Shown: positions 8,953 to 18,459 of the stretch, piece after piece
Layout: each line of letters opens with the position of its first letter
Numbering within the stretch: the first letter of the stretch is position 1
Origin: UBA5436 sp050951845
GTDB lineage: Bacteria > Bacillota > Clostridia > Saccharofermentanales > DTU023
NCBI GenBank assembly: GCA_050951845.1
Contig: JBMNJV010000006.1
Location: forward strand, 372,001 to 436,000
DNA: 64,000 nt
Direction: 5' to 3'
Notes under the pieces: model-generated
Told to the model about the DNA's origin: nothing
The model's database searches: none
Seen by the model: the letters and a program-made list of their open reading frames with translations, nothing else
Position numbers and translations under genes: made by a program

Positions 8953-10407
8953 CTATAACAAGTCATAAAAAACCGGTTGTCTTGCTTTAAAATATGTTCC
9001 CTGTGTAAAACCGATTGTTTTAAATGCCCGGATCATTTCTGAAATCAGACAATGCAATTCTCCCCCGGCATGAGCATCCGTGGCAAAAGTAACCATACGG
9101 CCACCCAACTCATAATATCTGGCAAAAATTGCAAGATCCGTCATTCCCCAATCTTGTTCTCCTGACTTAATCTGACGATAGCGAGTTCTGGTATTAACTT
9201 CCAAACTGATGCCTCTTGCAATAATCACTTTGAACAGATGATCAAATAAAGCGGCATGATCCTGATAATACATCTTCGGATCCGGATAACCGCTATACCG
9301 GATAACATAATCAAAATGTCCCAACACATCGAAATCCAAACCGGATTCCACCATTTCAATCAATGCTTTGAGATATTCATCATAAGCTTTTTGTTTGCCC
9401 TGGCTATATAATGCAGTGCCGTTAACAGCAAAGTCATCACAATACATCGTATGAATTGAACCGATAATCAAATCAAAAGGATAGTTCGGTATCACTTTCT
9501 TATAGCCGTCCGCTAAATAATCCTGATAGCCGAGTTCTATACCGAGCAGTAATTCCGTTCGGGAATTTCGCTCTTTCAGTTTGGCTTTTTCTGCTTGGCA
9601 GAAATCAACATATTGATCTAAAGCAAAAATCCATTCATCTTTTTGCGGAACAGCACCGACCGGTGTCTTTCCCGGATATGCTCTGCCATCGATAACATCT
9701 TTATCATAATGATCGGTAAGTGTGATAATCCTAAAATTCTTTTTTTCCGCTTCAGCAATCAACTCAGCAAAAGGTCTGGCACAGTCAAGCGAGAATTCCG
9801 CACTATGGCAATGAGTTTCAACCCTGGTCTGCAATTTCAGAAATCCATGCGGGGTAAGGATTTCATCCAAAGGATAATCATCAACTCCGACCGGTAAGGA
9901 ATCAACTTTTTGATCGGAAAAAGCAATACCTATTTTCGCACATTTTACCGAAAGCCGAGGAAGATATCTGTCATAATAACCGGCACCATGACCGATGCGA
10001 TAACCATGCAAATTATAGCCCAATAACGGTACTATTGCCAAATCAATCTCTTCAGGGTTTATCAGCTTTGACGATTCAGGTTGCGGTGACAATACTCCGA
10101 ATTTGTCTCGCTCTAAATCTGTATCGGCAAATATTTGAAAGGCTTCCATTTTCTCTTTGCCGAAAGTTACCGGCAAAGCAACTCTTTTACCGTCTGCTAA
10201 AGCCTGCTCAATTAAAGTCTGAGTATTGACTTCTTCCGGCATAGAGTTAAAAGTAAAAATTAAATTCGCATTTTTATAATATGCCGAATCCAAGAGCTGT
10301 TCGATAATTTCAGCAGACTGTGAAATTCTCTCCTCTTCGGTCATGTGCTGTCTTTGTTCAAGTAATTTATTCCTTATTTCCCGCTTTTCAATTATATAGT
10401 TCGCCAT
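8953..10407 (-). CDS. 5-formyltetrahydrofolate cyclo-ligase / PHP-domain phosphatase fusion
   Basis: This 484-residue protein is made of two recognisable enzymes. Residues 1 to about 190 match 5-formyl-THF cyclo-ligase: 'REIRNKLLEQRQHM' at the N terminus and the ATP-site motif 'GHGAGYYDRYL' (139-149). Residues about 195-484 match the PHP family of the HisK histidinol-phosphatase kind: 'THCHSAEFSLD' (198-208), 'LTDHYD', 'IIGSIHTM', 'VLGHFDYV' and 'ATDAHAGG', which supply the metal-binding His/Asp set. The first half would convert 5-formyl-THF to methenyl-THF, and the second would hydrolyse a phosphate ester. It lies in the polymer run but has no obvious role there. The frame is continuous, with no sign of stop or frameshift at the join. 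Confidence 0.85.
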   Translation of the reverse strand: MANYIIEKREIRNKLLEQRQHMTEEERISQSAEIIEQLLDSAYYKNANLIFTFNSMPEEVNTQTLIEQALADGKRVALPVTFGKEKMEAFQIFADTDLERDKFGVLSPQPESSKLINPEEIDLAIVPLLGYNLHGYRIGHGAGYYDRYLPRLSVKCAKIGIAFSDQKVDSLPVGVDDYPLDEILTPHGFLKLQTRVETHCHSAEFSLDCARPFAELIAEAEKKNFRIITLTDHYDKDVIDGRAYPGKTPVGAVPQKDEWIFALDQYVDFCQAEKAKLKERNSRTELLLGIELGYQDYLADGYKKVIPNYPFDLIIGSIHTMYCDDFAVNGTALYSQGKQKAYDEYLKALIEMVESGLDFDVLGHFDYVIRYSGYPDPKMYYQDHAALFDHLFKVIIARGISLEVNTRTRYRQIKSGEQDWGMTDLAIFARYYELGGRMVTFATDAHAGGELHCLISEMIRAFKTIGFTQGTYFKARQPVFYDLL

Positions 10408-10425
10408 AGGCTGTTTTACCTTTAT

Positions 10426-11115
10426 TCATCCTCCGAAAAAGACTTTTTTAACCGTTAAAAAGATAATTAAAAAATCTTCTTTACAACTGAAATTTTGAAG
10501 ATATGCCAAATTATATTTCATTTTTTCCGGCAATATTTCTTCCACATATGTTTTATCGATATCGGTTGAACCGTCAAGCAATTCCTGTTCATTACTGTAT
10601 TCAATGCTGGCACGTGACGTAACACCGGCGGGCAAAAGCAAGGTTGCCAACATTTCGGCTGTGTAACCTTCCACATAACGCGGAACTTCGGGTCTGGTAC
10701 CGACAAAAGTCATCTGTCCCAAGACGATATTGATTAATTGCGGAACTTCATCTATCCGGAAACGCCGAATAAATTTACCTGTTTTCGTAATGCGCGGATC
10801 GTCACTTACCGTTACTTCCGAACCCATTTTTGCAGCATTTTTCACCATCGTTCTGAATTTAATAATCCGAAATTTTTTACCGTATTGAGTTACTCTTTCC
10901 TGAAGATAAAAAGGTGCTCCATGCGAATCAATCATAATTACTAAGCTCAATACAAGAAAAAACGGACTGGTTAAAATCAGCAAAATAAAGGAAAAGAGAA
11001 TATCGAATAGTCTTTTAAATATCAGAGTTAATCTCTTCTTCTTTAACGCTTTATAATATGGTGCTATACATTCATGTTGTAATTCAATTGGTAATTCTTG
11101 CCACTTTTTAAGCAT
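10426..11115 (-). CDS. Second undecaprenyl-phosphate sugar-1-phosphate transferase
   Basis: The protein has 229 residues. After a short cytoplasmic lead comes a hydrophobic segment ('ILFSFILLILTSPFFLVLS', about residues 39-57). The family motifs follow: 'LQERVTQYGKKFRIIKFRTM', 'RRFRIDEVPQLINIVLGQM' and 'VGTRPEVPRYVEGY'. It belongs to the same phosphoglycosyl transferase superfamily as the gene at 4952-5602 but is clearly a different subtype, resembling those paired with DegT aminotransferases. It would start the repeat unit of the right-hand polymer. It lies 5 nt after the aminotransferase gene, so the two are very likely co-translated. Confidence 0.88.
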   Translation of the reverse strand: MLKKWQELPIELQHECIAPYYKALKKKRLTLIFKRLFDILFSFILLILTSPFFLVLSLVIMIDSHGAPFYLQERVTQYGKKFRIIKFRTMVKNAAKMGSEVTVSDDPRITKTGKFIRRFRIDEVPQLINIVLGQMTFVGTRPEVPRYVEGYTAEMLATLLLPAGVTSRASIEYSNEQELLDGSTDIDKTYVEEILPEKMKYNLAYLQNFSCKEDFLIIFLTVKKVFFGG

Positions 11116-11120
11116 AAATC

Positions 11121-12320
11121 TTATTTCAGTAAATTTCTCACACAGGTAATAATATAATCGATCTGCTGATCGGTCAAGCTGCTATAAAGCGGTAGGGTAA
11201 CCGTGTTTTTATAGTAATTATAAGCATTGGGATAATCCTTAATATCAAAACCGCGTTCGCTATATGCGCTGAGCATCGGCAACGGTTTGTAATGTACATT
11301 ACAAACTACACCTTGCTCAGCCATTTTACTGATAAATTCATTGCGTTGCCGCTCATCATAGTTATCTATTCGCAAAAAATATAAATGCCCGGAGGATTTT
11401 TGACCATGACTGAAATGATCCAACCCTTTTACCGGTAAGTCCGCAAAAGCCCGATTATATTTTTCAATAACAGCATGACGTTTGGCAAGAATTTCCGGAT
11501 AACGTTCAAGTTGTGCCCGGCCGAGCGCAGCCAAAATATCCGGCATATTACATTTATACCAAGGCTCGATAATATCATATTCCCAAGAAGCTATTTGGGT
11601 TTTGGTAAAGGCATCTCTGTCCTGACCATGTAAAGATAAGAGCATCAATGTTTTGTAAATTTCCGAATTATCCAGATCGGATCTGTTACGCCAAGTGACG
11701 GCACCGCCTTCGGCAGTTGTCAGGTTTTTCACCGCATGAAAAGAAAAGCTGCTGAAATCGGCAAGATTTCCGGATTTCAGATTATCGACTTCCGCTCCCA
11801 AAGAGTGAGCTGTATCCGCCAAAACAATTATTCTTTGAAATATTGCCTGATACTGATTCTCCGGATTAGCTCTGAACAATGACTTTTTATTCTCAATCGC
11901 CTGATAAACACGCTGATAATCACAAAGTATGCCGCCTAAATCAACCGGAATGATTACTTTCGTCTTGTCAGTAATTGCAGCCTCCATCTGATCATAATCC
12001 ATTTCCGGTGAATCCGGTTGAGAATCTATAATCACCGGCGTTGCTCCGACATGATAGATAATGCTGCAAGATGCGGTATAGGTATAGGCAGGAACGATTA
12101 CTTCGTCACCTGGTCCAATTCCTAACAAACGTAAAACCAATTCCGCACCGGCAGTTTGCGAATTGACACATGCTACTTTCGGCACAGCCATGTAGGCAGC
12201 CAGATCTTTTTCAAACCGTTTTGTTTCCGGACCGGTCGTGATCCAACCGGATCTCAGGACATCACTGACAGCATTTATTTCTTTTTCCGTTATATCAGGT
12301 TTATTAAAAGGAATTTGCAT
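11121..12320 (-). CDS. DegT/DnrJ/EryC1/StrS sugar aminotransferase
   Basis: This 399-residue fold-type-I PLP enzyme has D169 in 'VLADTAHSLG' and a catalytic K198 in 'FSFHAVKNLTTAEGGAV'. The wording around the lysine is like PseC/ArnB-type enzymes that aminate 4-keto-6-deoxy sugar nucleotides. An insertion around residues 140-163 ('YQAIENKKSLFRANPENQYQ') is longer than in the other paralogs here. The likely substrate is a UDP- or dTDP-4-keto-6-deoxyhexose, and the 4,6-dehydratase at 26795 is a candidate source. It directly precedes the second initiating transferase, so its product may be the first sugar of the right-hand repeat unit. Confidence 0.82.
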   Translation of the reverse strand: MQIPFNKPDITEKEINAVSDVLRSGWITTGPETKRFEKDLAAYMAVPKVACVNSQTAGAELVLRLLGIGPGDEVIVPAYTYTASCSIIYHVGATPVIIDSQPDSPEMDYDQMEAAITDKTKVIIPVDLGGILCDYQRVYQAIENKKSLFRANPENQYQAIFQRIIVLADTAHSLGAEVDNLKSGNLADFSSFSFHAVKNLTTAEGGAVTWRNRSDLDNSEIYKTLMLLSLHGQDRDAFTKTQIASWEYDIIEPWYKCNMPDILAALGRAQLERYPEILAKRHAVIEKYNRAFADLPVKGLDHFSHGQKSSGHLYFLRIDNYDERQRNEFISKMAEQGVVCNVHYKPLPMLSAYSERGFDIKDYPNAYNYYKNTVTLPLYSSLTDQQIDYIITCVRNLLK

Positions 12321-12521
12321 AGTAACTCCATTTTCTCACAAAATTAATAATTTCAGTATACAACAAATATTCTCTGATAGCGATTTGTTAATAATTTTTA
12401 AGATATTTTACTATGTTTTATTTGTTTTTTAATTGTTTTTTAATTGTTTTCTAAGAAAAGTCACACAGTACAGGATTCTGTGCAAATGAGGCCGGTCCAG
12501 GCCGGATCTGCCCTGTTGAGA

Positions 12522-12547
12522 TATTGTTCAATACAAATTGAACAATA
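12522..12547. other. Perfect 11-bp hairpin after the second flippase gene
   Basis: Arms 12522-12532 (TATTGTTCAAT) and 12537-12547 (ATTGAACAATA) are perfect inverted repeats with a 4-nt loop. They lie 9 bp beyond the stop codon of the flippase gene in a 235-bp gap. No T-run follows on either strand, so it is more likely an RNA processing or stability hairpin than a rho-independent terminator. The rest of the gap contains GC-richer partial repeats near 12490-12510. Confidence 0.5.
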
Positions 12548-12555
12548 AGACTAAT

Positions 12556-13956
12556 TTAACGGAACAGTAATTTCAGCAGAGCCTTGATATTATTGATCTC
12601 AGAAAAGACAAAAACAATCATAAATATTAATAAAAACGCCAAAGAATATAAGATATTATTGAATTGATAGACAATGAAACTCAGCACCATTAAAAGAAAG
12701 CCGATTATGGTTTGTAAGTTGCCGAACCTGATTCTGATTATGCGTCTTGTAAAGAAAGCCATTAATATTAATCCGGCAATGTAGCTGATAATAACGGAAT
12801 AATTTGCACCTTGAATTCCGAAGTGTGGTACCAGTATGCCTAACAAAACAAAATTAATTACAGCTGAAACACCGAAGGATATCGTAACAGATACGGTTTT
12901 CTTGTCGGCAAAGAAAATTTGCGAATAAAAATTCATGAATGTGCTTAAGGTTGTTCCTAAAATGTGAAACGGAACATAGATATAGCCTGCCTGGAAATCT
13001 TTCTTAATCAAAAACGGAAAAATCAAAGTTATGACAGGCAGCAAAGCAGCAACCCCTAACATCATATAATATAAGTAAGTGTTGACCGCACTGGAATATG
13101 TATTGTTTTTTTCAGAGACATTATCCGTATCCGCATTTTTGAATGCCATCTCCTGCCAGGCCAAAATGATACAGGAAGCAATCAATGCCAGAGCACCGGA
13201 AAATTTCCCGGCAACTGAATATAAACCGTTTGCATCATATCCCAGATTTTCCGATACATATAACTTATTATATCCGTCTAAAAACCAGGAGATCAATGTA
13301 CTGATACTGAGCGGGATGCCGAATTTAAGGTAATTTACGATCAGATCTTTCGAAAGATCTCTCTTTTTAAAGTTAGCAATTATTTTTAATTTGAGTTCAA
13401 TAATCAGAATCTGTATCAAATAACCTACACAAACACTGATGTATAACGACTCTATCCGCATTTGGCAATAAACGATCAAAACAATATTCGTAACCAGAGT
13501 TGTCAGGCTGGCTGCAACACCGGAAACGACATATAGAATATTATTGCCGAAGCCTCTGGCAATATTCCCGTAAAGATAATGAAAAATCGTAAACAAGCCA
13601 TATAAATAAATATAGATCATGTACGGATTAGGTCTGAAATAATTAAACAGCCAAAGACCCGCAGTATAGATAACTGTAGCAACAAAAAAGATAACAAGAC
13701 CGTTGTTGATCGCCTTATACTTATCTTGATCTTTTTGATAATCATACATAAAACGTAAAACGGCAGCCCAGATATTGAGGAATACCGTCATTGCCAAAAA
13801 GGTAATCAGGCTGGCGCTATTTTCATACCAACCTACTTCAGCTTTTAACAGATGCGTGGTATATACCGGCAACAGAAAAAATGTCATCAATTTCATCAAG
13901 ACATTGCCGGCGAAATATATTAATGTTGATTTTAAAAAGCTTTTCTTTTTGCTCAC
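12556..13956 (-). CDS. Polysaccharide flippase Wzx-like (MOP superfamily)
   Basis: The protein has about 466 residues with roughly twelve to fourteen membrane spans, and the N-terminal part reads 'FLKSTLIYFAGNVLMKLMTF', typical of polysaccharide biosynthesis flippases. I prefer the GTG at 13956: it has AGG eight bases upstream and leaves the previous gene almost intact. An in-frame ATG at 14007 would give 483 residues with a 38-bp overlap. The role would be moving the right-hand repeat unit, on undecaprenyl diphosphate, to the outside of the membrane. It sits directly after a glycosyltransferase gene. It is more complete and larger than the flippase at 1232-2428. Confidence 0.85.
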   Translation of the reverse strand: MSKKKSFLKSTLIYFAGNVLMKLMTFFLLPVYTTHLLKAEVGWYENSASLITFLAMTVFLNIWAAVLRFMYDYQKDQDKYKAINNGLVIFFVATVIYTAGLWLFNYFRPNPYMIYIYLYGLFTIFHYLYGNIARGFGNNILYVVSGVAASLTTLVTNIVLIVYCQMRIESLYISVCVGYLIQILIIELKLKIIANFKKRDLSKDLIVNYLKFGIPLSISTLISWFLDGYNKLYVSENLGYDANGLYSVAGKFSGALALIASCIILAWQEMAFKNADTDNVSEKNNTYSSAVNTYLYYMMLGVAALLPVITLIFPFLIKKDFQAGYIYVPFHILGTTLSTFMNFYSQIFFADKKTVSVTISFGVSAVINFVLLGILVPHFGIQGANYSVIISYIAGLILMAFFTRRIIRIRFGNLQTIIGFLLMVLSFIVYQFNNILYSLAFLLIFMIVFVFSEINNIKALLKLLFR

Positions 13957-13969
13957 ATCGATTACCTGA

Positions 13970-15061
13970 TTACAAATTTGCTTTAATCTCTTCTGCCAAT
14001 TTCTCATTATTGGTCAGAACTTTTGCTCTGAAATTTAAAGCTTCAACATTCTTTTGATAAAAGTCATACTTTTCCGATAATATCTGAATGGCATCAATAT
14101 ACAGATTGTCGGCAACTCCGATCTTGTATTTGCCGACCATGTTTTTAAGAGGCGGATTTTCGGTTGTGATAACAGGTTTATTCTCCGCAAGAAATTCATA
14201 TATTTTGCCCGAAGCACAATAGGTATTATTTAAATCAAGCATATGGTAATTAACCACTCCGACATCACAACGCTGAATGAAATCTTTTAATTCACCTTCA
14301 GGCAAATTCTCTTTGATGATAAATACATTATCCAAGCTTAGCTCAGAAATTAAATTTTCAATAGCTGCACAATCTTCTATGCCGTAACTGCCGACCAAAT
14401 AAAGATTAACCGAATCCTGAAACCGGCTTACAGCTTTAACCAGAACATCATTCGTTCTGGAAATTGAACAACCGGAAGTTGAGATCAATTTCAACTTCGA
14501 TTGATCAAGACTTTGCAGAATCTCATCCGAAATTCCGGCTTGCTGCAAGCCGTTGTAGTTTTCCGGAAAGGATAAAGCCCGTACATTTTCAAATACCAAA
14601 GGCAACTTTTTTAAATTATAATGCTCCTGCATAATTTCTGCTCTTTCAGCATTCGCAGCAATCACAATATCCGCTTTCGGATTAATCCTTTTTTCGAGGA
14701 GACAACCGACTTTTGAAACAAAAGAACCTGCTTCCTGCATCAGATACAATTCTCTGGCATCAATAATAAATTTAGCATTTTTTTGTTTTCTGTAGATTTT
14801 ATATGCCGGATACAAAGCTCTGCGATTATCTGCAAAAATAATATCGAAATCAGAACTTTGTTTGGCAAAATTTAAACAGAATTTCACAAATGACTTGTAA
14901 TTTCGCTTGTCTGTTGGAGGTGGCACAATGTGTTTTTCAGTATCGGAATACAAGTCATTGGTTATATAAGTACAGTCGCCGAGCAAATTACAAACCGTGA
15001 TCAATTCACGTAAGCGTCCGTCAAACTTAATGCTGCCATATGACAATAATAAAATTTTCAT
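13970..15061 (-). CDS. Glycosyltransferase, GT-B fold (GT4-like)
   Basis: The protein has 363 residues. The N-terminal half begins 'MKILLLSYGSIKFDGRLREL' and includes 'DIIFADNRRALYPAYKI' and 'FIIDARELYL'. The C-terminal half has 'KLISTSGCSISRTNDVLVKA', 'NLYLVGSYG', and a nucleotide-sugar-binding region 'YCASGKIYEFLAENKPVI', where 'KIYEFLA' matches the GT4 E-x7-E type segment. It would add a sugar to the lipid-linked repeat unit on the cytoplasmic face. The donor and acceptor are unknown. It is one of only two ordinary glycosyltransferases in the 26-kb run, few for two separate polymers. Confidence 0.8.
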   Translation of the reverse strand: MKILLLSYGSIKFDGRLRELITVCNLLGDCTYITNDLYSDTEKHIVPPPTDKRNYKSFVKFCLNFAKQSSDFDIIFADNRRALYPAYKIYRKQKNAKFIIDARELYLMQEAGSFVSKVGCLLEKRINPKADIVIAANAERAEIMQEHYNLKKLPLVFENVRALSFPENYNGLQQAGISDEILQSLDQSKLKLISTSGCSISRTNDVLVKAVSRFQDSVNLYLVGSYGIEDCAAIENLISELSLDNVFIIKENLPEGELKDFIQRCDVGVVNYHMLDLNNTYCASGKIYEFLAENKPVITTENPPLKNMVGKYKIGVADNLYIDAIQILSEKYDFYQKNVEALNFRAKVLTNNEKLAEEIKANL

Positions 15062-15069
15062 ACTATCTT

Positions 15070-16167
15070 CTATAAATCTCTCAAGACAATTTCTAAAATA
15101 CGTTCGGAAGCTTTGCCGTCACCGTATGGGTTTTTTGCTTCGCTCATCTTCAGGTAAGCCTGCTCGTCAGTCAATAATTCAATGAAAGATTCATAAATTG
15201 TATTTTCATCTGTGCCGACCAGTCTGAGTGTTCCGGCTTCAATACCTTCCGGGCGTTCCGTCGTATCTCGCATGACCAAGACCGGTTTGCCTAAAGAAGG
15301 AGCTTCTTCCTGAATTCCGCCGCTATCAGTCAAAATCAGATATGCAGCCGCAAGCAGATTATGAAATTCCACCACCTCCAGAGGTTCGATTAAACGAACC
15401 CGAGCATGATCTTGCAAATACTTGGCAGCCGCTTCACGAACTTTCGGATTCATGTGAATCGGATAAACTACTTTAATGTCAGGAATTTCTTCAACCACTC
15501 GTCTGATTGCCCTGAACATAGATTCCAGCGGAGCACCCAGATTTTCTCTGCGATGTGCAGTTAAAACAATTAAACGGGAATCCTTCGCCCAATCCACAAT
15601 CTCATGTTCAAAATCCGGGCGGACTGTAGTTTGCAATGCATCTATCGCCGTATTGCCGGTAATATAAATGCTTTGTTCCGGTTTACCTTCGCGAATCAAA
15701 TTATCCGCCGACATTTGAGTCGGAGCAAAATTGAATTGCGAAACAATACCGACCGCCTGGCGATTAAATTCTTCCGGATAGGGTGAATAAATATCATAAG
15801 TACGCAATCCCGCCTCGACATGACCTACCGGGATCTGCATATAAAAACAAGCCAGCGCTGAAACAAACGTTGTTGATGTGTCTCCATGTACAAGTACCAA
15901 ATCCGGTTTTTCTTGCGCCAAAACTTCACGGATTGATTCCAAAATTGTAATTGTGATGTCAAATAACGTTTGATTTTGTTTCATGATATTCAAATCATAA
16001 TCCGGAACAACCTCAAACGCTTCCAGCACTTGTTTGAGCATTTCACGATGTTGCCCGGTAACACATACCACTGTTTCAATTTCCGGGCTTTTCTTGAAAG
16101 TTTTAACTACCGGACACATTTTTATTGCTTCCGGACGTGTACCGAATATAATCATTACTTTTTTCAT
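15070..16167 (-). CDS. Non-hydrolysing UDP-N-acetylhexosamine 2-epimerase (WecB/WbpI family)
   Basis: The protein has 365 residues with the full family signature set: 'IFGTRPEAIKMCPVV' at the N terminus, 'VHGDTSTTFVSALA', 'HVEAGLRTYD' and 'PEEFNRQ', 'LTAHRRENLG', and 'LTDSGGIQEEAPSLGKP'. The family interconverts C2 epimers of UDP-HexNAc compounds. WecB acts on UDP-GlcNAc. WbpI acts on UDP-GlcNAc3NAcA to give the manno form. Genes matching the other four Wbp-type steps are in the same run (20306-25001), so a WbpI role is likely, but the two functions cannot be separated by motif. It is 6 nt downstream of the polymerase gene. Confidence 0.9.
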   Translation of the reverse strand: MKKVMIIFGTRPEAIKMCPVVKTFKKSPEIETVVCVTGQHREMLKQVLEAFEVVPDYDLNIMKQNQTLFDITITILESIREVLAQEKPDLVLVHGDTSTTFVSALACFYMQIPVGHVEAGLRTYDIYSPYPEEFNRQAVGIVSQFNFAPTQMSADNLIREGKPEQSIYITGNTAIDALQTTVRPDFEHEIVDWAKDSRLIVLTAHRRENLGAPLESMFRAIRRVVEEIPDIKVVYPIHMNPKVREAAAKYLQDHARVRLIEPLEVVEFHNLLAAAYLILTDSGGIQEEAPSLGKPVLVMRDTTERPEGIEAGTLRLVGTDENTIYESFIELLTDEQAYLKMSEAKNPYGDGKASERILEIVLRDL

Positions 16168-16173
16168 AATATT

Positions 16174-18441
16174 TCAACCATTCTTTAAATTAATTGTCTT
16201 TTTACCGGCATAAACTGATTTTTTGTCAGATTTATTCTTTTGTTCGTCAGCGTTTAATATAACATATGTTGTCAACAAGGTGATTAAATAAACTAAAGCA
16301 TTATCTCCATATAAGCTGTTATAAAAAAGGAACGCGGGAATATAGCTTAAACCGAATAACAATAAGATCAGCATCGAACTGTCCTTGCTTTTTATAATTA
16401 ATTTGAGCGATTTGATCAGCAAGTATATTGCCAAAAACATTGCGATTGCAAATCCGACAATCCCAAAATCAGCCAGAATTTCCAAAAAAATATTATGAGG
16501 GAAGAATTCATCATATTTCTCTTGATAGGATAATGCTCCATGTCCGATGATCGGGCTTTTCTTAAACTCATTAATTGCCATGTTCCAGAGATTATATCTG
16601 TCATTTTTAAATCTGAACCTTGCTATTCTGCCACGATCCCGATCTCTGACAATCATATATTTTTCCCTGTTTTTCAACACATCTTCCCGCAAAATTTTTT
16701 CCGTATATTTTTTTTGAAAATCGTTTTCCGCAATGTGTTTCATGAAAACTGTATTAACCGTTTTCACCTGATTATCTTCTACATCAATCACATTCAGTTT
16801 TTCAGCAATCCGGTATCCGGAATTTTCCGCCAATATATGGTCTATTTCACTTGCTCTGAGTTCGGCTTCAGTCGGTGGTTCCTCACGCAATGCACTGAAT
16901 GCGATATATGCTTGTTTTCCGTCATAAACAAATCTAAACCATGCACCTTCCCGGAAGCCCTCTACTTCTGCCCATCTCGGCAAAATTCCTAACGATCTTT
17001 TCGAATTTTTTTCGGGACGAATCGGCAAAGAATTTGTAGCATAAAGAGTTTTCACATCAGTAAGCTGTTCTTCGCTGGTAAACTCTGAAGCTACATAGGC
17101 TTCCTTTCCTTGATAGATGATTTTGAACCATGCTCCTTCCTGAAAACCCTCGACTATTGAACCTTCAGGCAATATGCCTAATGATACTTCCGTATTTTTT
17201 TCAGAGCGGACATGTAAAGGACTTGTGATATAGCGTTTAGAGATTTCGTCAGTCTTTGACACATCCTCCTGCAGATTAATTGCATTATCCGTTGCAACAG
17301 AATCATTTGACTTAGTTTCAGAAACTTTTGTTTCCTGCACATCTTTATCGGAGGCTTCATTTTCAGACACCACGCTGTGCGAAACTTTGACTTCCGATGT
17401 TTTTGTTGCAGATAAATCCGTTTGAGAATCTTCAGATTCCGATATTTCGGATTCAGATCTTTTAGCTACCGGATCTTCTTTTCGGGGAATTACAGTTTGA
17501 GAAATTATTACTTCAGACGTTTCTGTTTTTGAATCTGCCGGTTCTGATGTATCTTCGTCAGTTTTTTTGACCTCATGAATATTTTTTTCAAATAAAAAAT
17601 TATTTGAAATGATGTTCATTCTTGATGCCTCCAGTTTTACCAAAGAACTGACCAGTAACGCTGCTAAAAAAGGAAGCAAAATCAACACGAAATTTTGTAT
17701 GTATTGTTTTTTGTGTTTGGCATCAAAAAACAGATAGCCTGCCAAAAACAACAAATTGGTAAAAATCAAAGAAATAATGCCTGACCTTAATCCTGTATAG
17801 AACACCGTAACATTCAAGATCAGCAAAATGATAATTTTTTCAATAACAGCTGCTTTGTTTAGTTTGAATTCCTGTTTGAAATTTTGTTTATAAAACACAC
17901 CGGTATAAATAAAAATTGGCGGCAGAAAAAACCAGGCTACATTACCATATGTAAAATCCGGCAATACCCCGCGACCTTCTCCCGGATAAAAAGCTAAAAA
18001 GCAAATATATGCAATAGCCAAAATTCCATAGAAATACCGAAGTTTACAAAAAACATCGATCAAGTCTTTTCTTAAGTCCCGATTGAGTATCAGAATACCG
18101 GTCATTAAGGATACGGGTAAAGGGAACATCAAGTACAATGTAATGCCGCGGACATCTAAATTAATCAGGAAAGGCAACACATAAGCTAAATTGACGATAC
18201 CTACAAGCAGGATGATTTTATATGCTTTATCTGAAATAACATAATGCAGAAAACAGATTAAGATAAACAGATTAAAAAAAGCATAAACGGCAGAAGATAG
18301 TACTGTTATGTTACCTGTATAGCCAACATAAGACAGCACCATATTAAAAAATGAAATATTGCTCAAACTGAAGCTGAGTACAAAGAAATACAGTGCTGCT
18401 TTTTTTATAAATGTCATAAGCCGACTATCTTTAATAAGCAT
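16174..18441 (-). CDS. O-antigen polymerase/ligase with tandem SH3b domains inserted in its large loop
   Basis: The protein has 755 residues. Residues 1-280 hold about nine membrane spans. Residues about 290-400 are a Ser/Asp/Glu-rich low-complexity linker. Two bacterial SH3-like repeats follow: about 403-455 ('LHVRSEKNTEVSLGILPEGS') and about 464-517 ('LPIRPEKNSKRSLGILPRWA'). A loop region leads to the Wzy/WaaL C-terminal motif 'IIGHGALSYQEKYDEFFPHN' (631-650), then two or three final spans. The SH3b pair would lie outside the membrane in the catalytic loop, where it could bind cell-wall peptide or glycan. A polymerase or a ligase attaching polymer to peptidoglycan are both possible. It sits 18 bp from a gene for an SH3b-repeat L,D-transpeptidase. 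Confidence 0.85.
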   Translation of the reverse strand: MLIKDSRLMTFIKKAALYFFVLSFSLSNISFFNMVLSYVGYTGNITVLSSAVYAFFNLFILICFLHYVISDKAYKIILLVGIVNLAYVLPFLINLDVRGITLYLMFPLPVSLMTGILILNRDLRKDLIDVFCKLRYFYGILAIAYICFLAFYPGEGRGVLPDFTYGNVAWFFLPPIFIYTGVFYKQNFKQEFKLNKAAVIEKIIILLILNVTVFYTGLRSGIISLIFTNLLFLAGYLFFDAKHKKQYIQNFVLILLPFLAALLVSSLVKLEASRMNIISNNFLFEKNIHEVKKTDEDTSEPADSKTETSEVIISQTVIPRKEDPVAKRSESEISESEDSQTDLSATKTSEVKVSHSVVSENEASDKDVQETKVSETKSNDSVATDNAINLQEDVSKTDEISKRYITSPLHVRSEKNTEVSLGILPEGSIVEGFQEGAWFKIIYQGKEAYVASEFTSEEQLTDVKTLYATNSLPIRPEKNSKRSLGILPRWAEVEGFREGAWFRFVYDGKQAYIAFSALREEPPTEAELRASEIDHILAENSGYRIAEKLNVIDVEDNQVKTVNTVFMKHIAENDFQKKYTEKILREDVLKNREKYMIVRDRDRGRIARFRFKNDRYNLWNMAINEFKKSPIIGHGALSYQEKYDEFFPHNIFLEILADFGIVGFAIAMFLAIYLLIKSLKLIIKSKDSSMLILLLFGLSYIPAFLFYNSLYGDNALVYLITLLTTYVILNADEQKNKSDKKSVYAGKKTINLKNG

Positions 18442-18459
18442 AAAAATCCGCCTCGTCTT

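Noticed and set aside
12156..12432. Short plus-strand frames antisense to the aminotransferase start
   Set aside because: They lie opposite a confident gene and lack start signals. Several similar antisense frames throughout were dropped for the same reason.
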